64,000 bases of DNA from Ruthenibacterium lactatiformans (lineage in GTDB: Bacteria > Bacillota > Clostridia > Oscillospirales > Ruminococcaceae). The position numbers and the translations under genes were made by a program. Below are positions 36,668 through 43,543 of this stretch, in pieces; the stretch's first letter is position 1, and each line of letters opens with the position of its first letter. The notes beneath the pieces are model-generated. The model had not been told where the DNA came from and ran no database searches. It saw nothing but the letters and a program-made list of their open reading frames with translations. The stretch lies in NCBI RefSeq assembly GCF_000949455.1, contig NZ_JXXK01000022.1, positions 1 to 64,000 of the forward strand, given 5' to 3'.

Positions 36668-36712
36668 CTCCTAAGCGTTAGGCCGCTGGTTCGATTCCAG
36701 TCGGGGACACCA
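36668..36712 (+). tRNA. 3' fragment of tRNA-Arg(CCU): ICE attachment site (right junction)
   Basis: Positions 36,668-36,712 match a tRNA from the anticodon loop to the CCA end: loop CTCCTAA with anticodon CCT (36,670-36,672), the 3' anticodon strand GCGTT, variable AGGCC, T-arm GCTGG-TTCGATT-CCAGT, acceptor CGGGGAC, discriminator A, encoded CCA. The bases before it (TCCAT) cannot pair with GCGTT, and no D-arm or 5' acceptor strand exists upstream. It is therefore the duplicated 3' end left by integration into a tRNA-Arg gene; the intact gene should lie at the other end of the ICE. Confidence 0.9.
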
Positions 36713-36736
36713 TGCCGGATACGGTTGTCCGTGCGG

Positions 36737-36773
36737 AAAGCCGGAGGGTGCTTTGAATGCGGCCTCCGGCTTT
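36737..36773 (+). terminator. Terminator downstream of the tRNA-Arg locus
   Basis: AAAGCCGGAGG (36,737-36,747) pairs perfectly with CCTCCGGCTTT (36,763-36,773) around a 15-nt loop. It lies 25 bp past the tRNA CCA end and probably terminated the tRNA transcript before the ICE separated it from its promoter. Confidence 0.6.
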
Positions 36774-36825
36774 GCTGTATCCTTTGGAGGCATGCATCCT
36801 GTACATCGCCCGGCGGCGGGGGGCA

Positions 36826-36867
36826 AGGTGGCATTGCCCGATGACGCCGTCTCCTGTCATTGCGACA
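36826..36867. other. Left recombination junction (attachment-site arm plus ATPase half)
   Basis: The arm AGGTGGCATTGCCCGATGAC begins at 36,826 and runs into the core TGACGCCGTCT (36,842-36,852), directly followed on the minus strand by ATPase codons. The arm is an imperfect match, in the same plus-strand orientation, to the arm at 45,185. Joined tail to tail the two arms form a 50-bp near-palindrome like a serine-recombinase attP. The native ATPase frame ends at 36,843. Confidence 0.82.
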
Positions 36868-38642
36868 ACCTGGCCCGCCGCCTTGTATGCGCGCACGATG
36901 CGAAGCTTGTGGGCGGGGGAAACGCGGGCGTAAACAGAGACGCGCATGCACCGCGCGGCAAGCTCCGAATCGGACAGCGCGTCCAACTCCGTGCCCGAGA
37001 GCACGCCGTCCCCCGCGCGGGCGATGCCTACGTCCCGGGCAATGGCCAGCGCTGTTTCCTTGTAATCTCCGGTGATCATCACAGGCTTGATGCCGGCCTC
37101 GCGGCACCGCTGTACGGCGGGACGCACCTCGGGCCGGGGCGGGTCCAGCATGCCCATCAGGCCCAAGAAGCACAGCTTTTCCTCCCCGGCGGCGGGAGTG
37201 CTGCTTTCCGCGAAGCCCAGCACGCGCAGCGCTTCGCCCGCCATGCGGGCACAGGCGGCGTTGATATCGGCGCGGTCCCGCGGGGCCAGCAGCCGCGGAC
37301 CTGCGGGGGTTTCGATATGCGTACAGCGGGCCAGCAGCATATCGGGCGCGCCCTTGCACAGCAGGCGTGCACCGCCGGGACCGCTCACGGTCACGCTCAT
37401 GCGTTTGCGTGCGGCGTCGAATGGGTTTTCGCCTATGACGGTATATTGCTGCAGCAGCGCCTCTTTTGTTACGCCGGCCTTGGCGGCGGCCACCAGCACG
37501 GCAACCTCGGTCGGGTCGCCCATCACGTCGTAGACGTCTTTGGCGCGGGTGATGTGCGCGGTGGTGCACAGGGAGGCGGCCTCGCACAGCCTCCCCAGTG
37601 CCGCGTCCCGCGCGGCCTGTACGGGACGGCCGTTTTCCTCCACGGCGCCCTGCGCCCTGTAACCGCTGCCCGAGACGTTCAGTGTGCGCCCGGGCACCCA
37701 GATGCGCTGTACCGTCATTTTGTTCTGCGTGATGGTGCCGGTTTTGTCTGTGCAGATAACGCCTGCGCAGCCCAGTGTTTCCACAGCGTGCAGCTTGCGG
37801 ATGACGGCGCCGCGCCGCAGGATGCGGTTGACGCTGAGCGCCAGCGTGATGGTTACGATGGCGGGCAGGCCCTCGGGGATGGCGGCTACGGCGAGGGAGA
37901 TGCCTGTGAGAAGCATCTCCAGAAAATCGTTGCCCTGCAAAAAGCCCAGGAAGCCGACGGCCAGACAGATGGTGACGCAGGCCACGGCCACGAACCGTCC
38001 CAGCTGTTTGAGCTTGAGCTGCAGGGGGGTGGGCTCCTCGCCGGCGGTTTCCATCATCCCGGCGATCTTTCCCATCTCGGTCTCCATGCCGGTGGCCGTC
38101 ACCACGCCTTCGCCCCGGCCCGTCATCACGATGCAGCCCATGTACAGTCTGTCTCCGGGCTGCTTTGCGGCGGGAAGGCTCTCGCCCGTGAGCATGGCCT
38201 CGTTGCACGATACCTGCACACCGGTTTGCAGCGTGCAGTCCGCCGCTACCTTATCGCCGGCCTCGAACAGCAGCACGTCGCCGGGCACCACGGTGCGCGC
38301 GCCGACCTCCAGTTCCCTGCCGCTGCGGCGCACGCGCGCCGTGGGCGCCGAAAGCTCTTTCAGTGCTTCCAGCGTTTTTTCCGTGCGGTATTCCTGCAGA
38401 AAGCCCATGGTGGCGTTCATCAGCACGATGATTATAATGGTAATGGCTTCCGTGCCCTCGCCCATCAGCACAGAGATGAGCGTGGCCGCCGCCAGGATCA
38501 GGATCATCAGGTCCTTGAACTGCGAGAAGAACATGGCGGCCACGCTGGCTCCCTTTTTCCCGCGCAGGCGGTTTTCGCCCACTTTCGCAAGGCGGGCTTT
38601 TGCCTCGGCTTCGGACAAGCCCGCAGATGTGTTTTGCAGCAT
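36843..38642 (-). pseudogene. P-type Ca2+-ATPase-like gene, N-terminal 600 codons (separated by inversion)
   Basis: This half encodes membrane helices 1-4, the actuator domain (TGES near 152), the ion-site PEGLPA near 256 typical of Ca2+ pumps, the phosphorylation motif DKTGT (D near 299), the nucleotide-binding domain and MITGDYKETA. It stops within AMTGDGV, where the hinge should continue NDAP. In the present orientation the frame runs on to 36,678, adding 54 unrelated residues encoded by the attachment arm and antisense tRNA. Without helices 5-10 the product cannot pump ions. The start at 38,642 is chosen because GGGGAG precedes it. The missing part is at 45,218-45,976. Confidence 0.92.
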
Positions 38643-38720
38643 GCGTTTCTCCCCTTTTTTGATTTGGGCAAAGAGGCCCATGATTGCTAAAACTTATGAA
38701 AAAATGCGCCGCGCTATGCC

Positions 38721-38749
38721 GGGAGAAATTTTTTCTGAAAATTTCTCCC
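38721..38749. promoter_or_regulatory. Perfect inverted repeat between divergent ATPase and glycosyltransferase genes
   Basis: GGGAGAAATTTT and AAAATTTCTCCC form a perfect 12-bp inverted repeat with a 5-base spacer. It lies about 80 bp from the ATPase start and 100 bp from the glycosyltransferase start, in the shared upstream region, and could be an operator or a leader hairpin. Confidence 0.5.
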
Positions 38750-38756
38750 GATTTTG

Positions 38757-38785
38757 CAGACAAATCGGCCGCTGTCTCGTATTAT
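38757..38785 (+). promoter_or_regulatory. Candidate promoter of the glycosyltransferase gene
   Basis: TATTAT (38,780-38,785) lies 17 bp downstream of CAGACA (38,757-38,762), a partial match to the vegetative -35, and about 65 bp before the start codon. Prediction by eye only. Confidence 0.4.
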
Positions 38786-38850
38786 AGGCATGGAATGAAA
38801 AAAACACGGAATTTACCGGGCTTCGGCCCTTTAAAGGAGATGAACCCCAA

Positions 38851-40113
38851 ATGGTGACTTTGATTCTGACACGGATCGTTTTTGTGCTGAGCATCCCGCT
38901 TTGCCTGTACGCCGTTTATTTCGGTGTGGTCGCACTGTTCGGCCTGCGCAAAAAACTGCCTGCGGCGCCCCAGGCGAAGCCTGAAAAACGCTTTGCACTT
39001 GTGGTGGCGGCACGCAACGAGGCGGCGGTGATCGGCCATCTGGTGGACAGCCTGTATGGGCAGGATTATCCCCGCGAGCTGTATGAGGTGATCGTCGCGC
39101 CCAACAACTGCACCGACGACACCGAGGCAGTGGCTGCCGGGCGCGGCGCGCGCATTTTCCGTCCGGAGGGTGTCATCCGCAGCAAGGGCGAGGTGCTCAC
39201 CCAGGTGGTGGATAAAATCGTGCTGGCGGAGGAGTTCGACGCCATGTGCGTTTTTGATGCGGACAATCTGGTGGACGGCCAGTTCCTGGCGCGTATGAAC
39301 GATGCGCTGGTGAGCGGCGCACAGGTGGCGCAGGGTTTCCGCGACAGCAAGAATCCCGAACAGAGCGCGATCTCCGGCTGTTATTCTATCTGCTACTGGA
39401 TGCTGAACCGTTTCTACAATGGTGCGCGCAGCGCGCTGCACCTCTCCGCGCTGGTGAACGGAAGCGGCTTTGCCGTTACCACTGCGCTGCTGCGCCGTTT
39501 GGGCGGCTGGCACACGGTTACCATGACAGAGGATTATGAATTCAGCGCTCAGTGCGCCATGCTGGGCGAACGTGTGCACTTTGTGCCCGAGGCCCTCATC
39601 TACGACGAGCAGCCCCTTACATTCCGCCAGAGCTGGAAGCAGCGCCGCCGCTGGACGACCGGCAGCCTGCAGGGGCTGCAGAACTACGGCCACGGCCTGT
39701 TCAGCAGCTTTGTACTGCACGGCAGCTTGATCTGCCTGGACATGTACCTCACGTTTCTCGTGCCGATGGTGCAGCTTGCCAGCGTAGTGCTGGGGATCGC
39801 GGGGCTGGTGCTCACGCTGTTGGGCAGCGGCATCACCTTCGGCGGCATCATGCTGCACGGCATGATGCTGGCGGCGCTGATGACGGCCGGAGGCTTTGTG
39901 GCAAGCGTGGTGGGCTCGGCGGTATTCGCCGCGTTCACCGTGGCGCTGAAGAATGAATCGCTTTCCGGCATGGCCAAGGGCATTCTGGCTTATTGGGTGT
40001 TTCTGATGAGCCAGATGGTGCTCACGCTGCTGAGCTTTGTGAAAAAGCAGGAAAAATGGGAACCCATCGCGCATACCAGCGCAAAGCGGCTGGAGGACAT
40101 GCGCACCGCCTGA
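38851..40113 (+). CDS. Family 2 membrane glycosyltransferase
   Basis: A 420-aa processive-type GT2 enzyme. It has an N-terminal membrane helix and the GT-A domain with ALVVAARNEAAVIGHLVDSL, NNCTDDTEAV, the metal-binding DADN (near 134), acceptor-site TEDYEFS and the product-binding QRRRW. Three or four C-terminal membrane helices follow. The layout is that of hyaluronan/cellulose synthase-like and N-acetylglucosaminyltransferase-like enzymes making a surface glycan; the sugar cannot be told. AAAGGAGATGAAC precedes the ATG. It is transcribed away from the ATPase and ends in a hairpin. Confidence 0.88.
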   Translation: MVTLILTRIVFVLSIPLCLYAVYFGVVALFGLRKKLPAAPQAKPEKRFALVVAARNEAAVIGHLVDSLYGQDYPRELYEVIVAPNNCTDDTEAVAAGRGARIFRPEGVIRSKGEVLTQVVDKIVLAEEFDAMCVFDADNLVDGQFLARMNDALVSGAQVAQGFRDSKNPEQSAISGCYSICYWMLNRFYNGARSALHLSALVNGSGFAVTTALLRRLGGWHTVTMTEDYEFSAQCAMLGERVHFVPEALIYDEQPLTFRQSWKQRRRWTTGSLQGLQNYGHGLFSSFVLHGSLICLDMYLTFLVPMVQLASVVLGIAGLVLTLLGSGITFGGIMLHGMMLAALMTAGGFVASVVGSAVFAAFTVALKNESLSGMAKGILAYWVFLMSQMVLTLLSFVKKQEKWEPIAHTSAKRLEDMRTA

Positions 40114-40135
40114 GACGGGCGGCGGCCGTCTCAGG
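40109..40135 (+). terminator. Hairpin overlapping the glycosyltransferase stop codon
   Basis: CCTGAGACGG and CCGTCTCAGG form a perfect 10-bp stem around a GC-rich loop, beginning in the last codon. No T-tract follows, so it may be a pause or 3'-end protection hairpin; the next hairpin (40,177-40,213) is a better terminator. Confidence 0.4.
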
Positions 40136-40176
40136 CCATCGGGATGGGCTTTTATTGCGGAGCAGGAGCAATGGAA

Positions 40177-40423
40177 AAACGCGGGACACGGCCTTTGGCT
40201 GTGTCCCGCGTTTCAGACCGTCAAAAAATGCGAAGAAGGAAAAGAAGCGTCCGGGGAAAAAGTTTGAAAAAGGGGTGGAGAACCCCTTTTTCATTTAAAA
40301 TAACCCCGCGCCGTGCGCGGCGAACGGGGCCGCAGGCCCTGTTCGTAGGCAGCTTGGCGCAAAAGCGAAGCTTTTTCACCAAGCTGAAACGCGGGACACG
40401 GCCTTTGGCTGTGTCCCGCGTTT
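40177..40423. repeat. Terminator-nested repeat element, copy 1
   Basis: A 173-bp interior (40,214-40,386) is flanked by two identical 37-bp direct repeats, each a complete hairpin (AAACGCGGGACACGGCC and its complement; 40,177-40,213 and 40,387-40,423), the right one followed by extra T. The interior is roughly 85-90% identical by eye to that of copy 2 at 43,094. It contains stems AAAAAGGGGT/ACCCCTTTTT-like, CCGCGC/GCGCGG, GGGCC/GGCCC and AGCTTGG/CCAAGCT. It sits between convergent genes. No credible coding frame. Confidence 0.85.
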
Positions 40424-40444
40424 TTTGTTTTGAACAGAGCGCGT

Positions 40445-40699
40445 TCAGTCCGGCGCATGAAGGCCGGACAGCTCCGCGTAGGTGAACGGGCGCGGCAGCG
40501 TGCGGACGGCATAGCACAGGTCTTCCATCACGCAGGACAAATGCTCCGGCGCAAGTTCCACCGCGGTAAAATAGTCCGCAACGGCTTGGGCGGCGCGGAT
40601 GTCCGCAAACAGCGCCGCCGTCTGTTCGCCGGACGGCAGGCGAACGCCAAAGGCCGCTCCATGAGAATAACACTCGTATACAGGGGCTTCCAGGTTCAT
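40445..40699 (-). CDS. DUF6514-like protein
   Basis: About 84 aa (MNLEAPVYECYSHGAAFGVRLPSGEQ...VADYFTAVELAPEHLSCVMEDLCYAVRTL). The last part, with ELAPEHLSCVMEDL, resembles the uncharacterised DUF6514 family of Clostridia (from memory). The start at 40,699 is preferred since GGAGGAGG lies upstream and a promoter (TTGACA/TATGAT, 40,746-40,773) overlaps the alternative ATGs at 40,750 and 40,747. Those would give a 101-aa product if transcription starts further upstream. It is divergent from the XRE regulator, which may control it. Confidence 0.65.
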   Translation of the reverse strand: MNLEAPVYECYSHGAAFGVRLPSGEQTAALFADIRAAQAVADYFTAVELAPEHLSCVMEDLCYAVRTLPRPFTYAELSGLHAPD

Positions 40700-40745
40700 T
40701 GTTCCGAGTTCCTCCTCCGTGTTGATATCTTCTGATATAGGTATC

Positions 40746-40773
40746 ATCATACGGAGTTTCCTTTTTTTGTCAA
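40746..40773 (-). promoter_or_regulatory. Candidate promoter of the DUF6514-like gene
   Basis: On the minus strand a perfect TTGACA (40,768-40,773) is followed after 16 bp by TATGAT (40,746-40,751). Transcription would start near 40,740, upstream of the preferred start codon at 40,699. Confidence 0.6.
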
Positions 40774-40809
40774 TTATTAAGGCGAAATTTGACGAATCCG
40801 CTTGCATAA

Positions 40810-40827
40810 TTAACCGTTTGCGGTTAA
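40810..40827. promoter_or_regulatory. Inverted-repeat operator upstream of the XRE regulator
   Basis: TTAACCG-TTTG-CGGTTAA is a perfect 7-bp inverted repeat 24 bp before the regulator start codon and within the shared divergent intergenic region. It is a likely binding site for the XRE protein (autoregulation and control of the DUF6514-like gene). Confidence 0.6.
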
Positions 40828-40850
40828 AGTGGAACGGGGAGGTGCAGCAG

Positions 40851-41201
40851 ATGAACCTGGCCAAACGCATGGCTTACCTGAAAAAACGAGACGGCCTGAC
40901 GACAGAAATGCTGTCCCAGCGTTCCGGCGTAGCGACGGGAACGTTGAATAAGCTGCTGAATGGGGCGACCCGGCGTCCCGCCCTGGAGACGATGGAGCGT
41001 GTGGCGCGGGCGTTCGGCGTGCCTGTGCGCTATTTTACCGATGCGGCTGTTTTGGGCACTGAATTCGAGGTGGGCGCATATGTGGAGGAACAGGGGATGT
41101 TTGCCATCAGCGCCCGGGAGCGGGACATGCTGGAGATGCTGCGGGAGCTTAGCACCTATGAGCGCGATTTTTTTCACAAAAACACTGGAGACAATGTATG
41201 A
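40851..41201 (+). pseudogene. XRE-family regulator, DNA-binding half (frameshifted from S24 half)
   Basis: 116 aa: a helix-turn-helix domain (MAYLKKRDGLTTEMLSQRSGVATGTLNKLLNGATRRPALETMERVARAFGV, residues 5-55) and a linker, ending in ERDFFHKNTGDNV. In relatives I remember, the same protein continues into an S24 (LexA-like) domain. Here that domain is in the +1 frame, starting right after a 7-T run (41,168-41,174) and 5-A run (41,178-41,182). Skipping one base gives ...DFFHKTLETMYEM and a single ~260-aa protein. GGGGAGG precedes the ATG. The short product may still bind the operator at 40,810. Confidence 0.78.
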
Positions 41202-41628
41202 GATGCGCGCGGAGCATAGGGAAGGCGGCCCGACGCGGGAGCTGTTCTGCTATCTGCCGTCTTTTCCGATGGACAGCGCTGTGTCCATTGGGACGATGAC
41301 GGCGCAGCGCATCCGGGTGCGCGATTGTCCGGCCGCCCGTGAGGCCGATTTTGCCGTGGCGATGTGGAGCGCGGCGCTGGAACCCCTGTATCCCCAGGGC
41401 GCTGTGCTGGGGGTGCGGCGGGGGCGGGCGCTCCATGGTGAGATCGGTGTTTTTGCGCTGGGAGAAGCGAGCTATGTCCGCCGCCTGTATCAGGCGCGGG
41501 GCCTGTGCCGCCTGGACACGATCAACCGCAGCGTATCCAACGTTACGGTGCGCGCGGGAGACGTACTGCGGTGTATCGGCGTTGTCACCGGCGTGCTCCA
41601 GGCGGATACGGGCATAGAGCTTCCGTGA
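41194..41628 (+). pseudogene. Degenerate S24 (LexA-like) domain, displaced second half of the XRE regulator
   Basis: 144 aa if started at the ATG overlapping the XRE stop. The sequence (RELFCYLPSFPMDSAV...DFAVAMWSAALEPLYPQGAVLGVRRGRALHGEIGVFALGEASYVRRLY...LRCIGVVTGVL) has the S24 fold pattern. Where active members have SMEP this one has AALEP, and where a catalytic lysine would sit (YVKRL) it has YVRRL, so self-cleavage looks lost. GGAG lies only 3 bp before the ATG. It is either an independent coupled gene or the remnant of a single-base frameshift. Confidence 0.68.
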
Positions 41629-41705
41629 CGGATATGATAAAATGAACGCACACCGGCCGCCTGCGCGGCCGGCAAAACACGGGAAAGAGCGGGGAGGCAC
41701 GGCGT

Positions 41706-43046
41706 ATGATACAACAGACATTGTTTGGGGAAACAGACACGGGGCGGCCGCTGGCCAGCAGGATGCGCCCGCGCACCCTGGAGGAATTTGCGGGCCAGAG
41801 GCATCTTCTGGGCGAGGGCAAGGTGCTGCGCCAGCTCATAGACGGCGACCGTGTGCCCTCCATGGTGTTCTGGGGGCCGCCTGGCGTGGGCAAAACGACG
41901 CTTGCGCGCATCATCGCCAACAGGACGAAGGCAAATTTCATTGATTTCAGCGCCGTGACAAGCGGTATCAAAGAGATCAAGGAAGTGATGCAGACGGCCG
42001 AGGCGAACCGCCGCTTCGGCGAACAGACCATCCTGTTCGTGGACGAGATCCACCGCTTCAACAAAGCGCAGCAGGATGCGTTTCTGCCCTTTGTGGAAAA
42101 GGGAAGCATCATCCTCATCGGCGCCACCACGGAAAACCCTTCGTTCGAGATCAACTCGGCGCTTTTGTCCCGGTGCAAGGTGTTTGTGCTGCACGGTCTT
42201 TCGGCCGGGGAGCTTACGGAGCTGCTGCGCCGGGCGCTGACAGACCCGCGCGGCTTCGGCGGCAGGCGGGTGGAGCTGGCAGAGGGCATGCTGGAGATGA
42301 TCGCCAATTTTGCCAACGGGGACGCGCGCACGGCGCTGAATACGTTGGAGATGGTGGTGCTCAACGGTGACATCCTGCCCGACGGAAGCACCGTTGTGCC
42401 CATGGAAACGCTGGAGCAGTGTATATCGAAAAAATCTCTTTTGTATGATAAGCACGGCGAGGAGCACTACAATCTTATCTCAGCGCTGCACAAATCCATG
42501 CGCAACAGCGACCCGGACGCTGCGGTATACTGGTTGGCCCGGATGCTGGAGTCGGGGGAGGACCCGCTGTATGTGGCGCGCCGCCTGGTGCGCTTTGCCA
42601 GCGAAGATGTGGGCCTGGCCGACAGCCGTGCGCTGGAGATCTGCGTGGCGGCATATCAGGCGTGCCACTTTTTGGGTATGCCGGAGTGTACGGTACATCT
42701 GACGCATGCGGCGGTGTACCTTTCCGCCGCACCCAAATCCAATGCGCTGTACAAAGCTTACGAGACCGCAAAAAAGGACGCTCTGGAAATGCTGGACGAG
42801 CCGGTGCCGCTGGTCATCCGCAACGCGCCCACACGTTTGATGAAAGAGCTGCACTACGGTGAGGGGTACCAGTATGCCCACGACGCACAGGACAAGCTGA
42901 CAGATATGCAGTGTCTGCCGGATTCTTTGCAGGGCCGGCACTACTATGTGCCCACGGAGCAGGGCAGCGAAGCCCGTGTGGCCGAGCGGCTGGCACAGAT
43001 CGAAGCCTGGCGCGCCGCGCACCGCAAGCCCCGGGAAAAAGAATAA
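41706..43046 (+). CDS. rarA: RarA/MgsA-type AAA+ ATPase (replication-associated recombination protein)
   Basis: A 446-aa AAA+ clamp-loader-like ATPase acting at stalled forks. Features: the conserved start LASRMRPRTLEEFAGQRHLLG, Walker A FWGPPGVGKTTLARI near 60, Walker B FVDEIHRFNKAQQDAFLP, sensor 1 IGATTENPSFEINSALLSRC and the C-terminal tetramerisation region KSMRNSDPDAAVYWLARML...GYQYAHD. GGGGAGG precedes the ATG. Normally a housekeeping gene with unlinked neighbours; here it lies within the inverted segment and is followed by repeat copy 2. Confidence 0.95.
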   Translation: MIQQTLFGETDTGRPLASRMRPRTLEEFAGQRHLLGEGKVLRQLIDGDRVPSMVFWGPPGVGKTTLARIIANRTKANFIDFSAVTSGIKEIKEVMQTAEANRRFGEQTILFVDEIHRFNKAQQDAFLPFVEKGSIILIGATTENPSFEINSALLSRCKVFVLHGLSAGELTELLRRALTDPRGFGGRRVELAEGMLEMIANFANGDARTALNTLEMVVLNGDILPDGSTVVPMETLEQCISKKSLLYDKHGEEHYNLISALHKSMRNSDPDAAVYWLARMLESGEDPLYVARRLVRFASEDVGLADSRALEICVAAYQACHFLGMPECTVHLTHAAVYLSAAPKSNALYKAYETAKKDALEMLDEPVPLVIRNAPTRLMKELHYGEGYQYAHDAQDKLTDMQCLPDSLQGRHYYVPTEQGSEARVAERLAQIEAWRAAHRKPREKE

Positions 43047-43052
43047 GAAGAA

Positions 43053-43304
43053 TGTAACGCCCCGCGCCGTTTGTATACCGGCGCGGGGCGTTTCAGGCTG
43101 TCAAAAAAGGCAAAGAAGGAAAAGAAGCGCCCGGGGAAAAAGCTTGAAAAAGGGGTGGTGAACCCCTTTTTCATTTGAAATAACCCCGCGCCGTGCGCGG
43201 CGAGCGGGGCCGTAGGCCCTGTTCGTAGGCAGCTTGGCGGAAAACGCAGCTTTTTCGCCAAGCTGTAACGCCCCGCGCCGTTTGTATACCGGCGCGGGGC
43301 GTTT
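43053..43304. repeat. Terminator-nested repeat element, copy 2
   Basis: A 170-bp interior (43,094-43,263) is flanked by two exact 41-bp direct repeats, each a complete terminator-like hairpin (ACGCCCCGCGCCG ... CGGCGCGGGGCGT; 43,053-43,093 and 43,264-43,304). The hairpin is unrelated to that flanking copy 1, while the interiors are closely similar and in the same orientation. The element lies 6 bp after the rarA stop codon, so the left hairpin is probably the original rarA terminator. Confidence 0.85.
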
Positions 43305-43385
43305 TCCGCACACAGGACCGCCGGGCATATCCCACAGCGTCGGTGCATACCGTTTAACAAAACACCGGAAAAGGGGACGTGCCGC

Positions 43386-43511
43386 ATGGAACCGCAGGAG
43401 ACAGCGAAGCGGGAGACTGAGCCTGAGGAGGAAGCGCGCAGGCTGCGCTTCAATGAGCTTTGGCTGCAGGTCATTGAGCGTTCCGAACAGCGCGCCGCGC
43501 AGGCTCCCTGA
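43386..43511 (+). CDS. 41-aa acidic helical peptide upstream of the serine recombinase
   Basis: The frame encodes MEPQETAKRETEPEEEARRL followed by RFNELWLQVIERSEQRAAQAP. It is charged and predicted helical, ends 32 bp before the recombinase, and is on the same strand. The ribosome site (GGGGACG) is moderate. It could be a small partner such as a directionality factor, or chance coding; no homology is recognised. Confidence 0.45.
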   Translation: MEPQETAKRETEPEEEARRLRFNELWLQVIERSEQRAAQAP

Positions 43512-43543
43512 CGCGACGGACCCGCACCGGCAGAGGGAGGGGG

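Larger units (their letters stand above)
1..36712. mobile_element. Integrative conjugative element (Tn1549-like), right-hand part
   Basis: Almost every gene from the left edge to 36,312 reads leftwards and belongs to the standard toolkit of Tn1549-like conjugative elements: partition, replication initiator, PcfB, VirD4, Maff2, VirB6, PrgI, VirB4, CHAP hydrolase, DUF4315, DUF4366, topoisomerase III, ArdC-like protein, TTRAP, giant helicase and MobC. The right boundary is the tRNA-Arg 3' fragment at 36,668-36,712. The left boundary, relaxase and integrase are not in the window, so completeness and the integrase family cannot be judged. Base composition changes visibly to GC-rich just right of the tRNA fragment. 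Cargo that is not core to the family: AbiE operon, group II intron, MT-A70 methyltransferase and BRO protein. Confidence 0.93.

Noticed and set aside
36678..36842. The last 54 codons of the minus-strand ATPase frame, ending in SPTGIEPAA.
   Set aside because: They are translated attachment arm and antisense tRNA (SPTGIEPA is a known tRNA artefact), not native protein.
36586..38208. A 540-codon minus-strand frame rich in Arg, Gly and His, overlapping the ATPase half.
   Set aside because: It is an out-of-frame reading of the GC-rich ATPase gene; composition is typical of shadow frames and it runs through the tRNA fragment.
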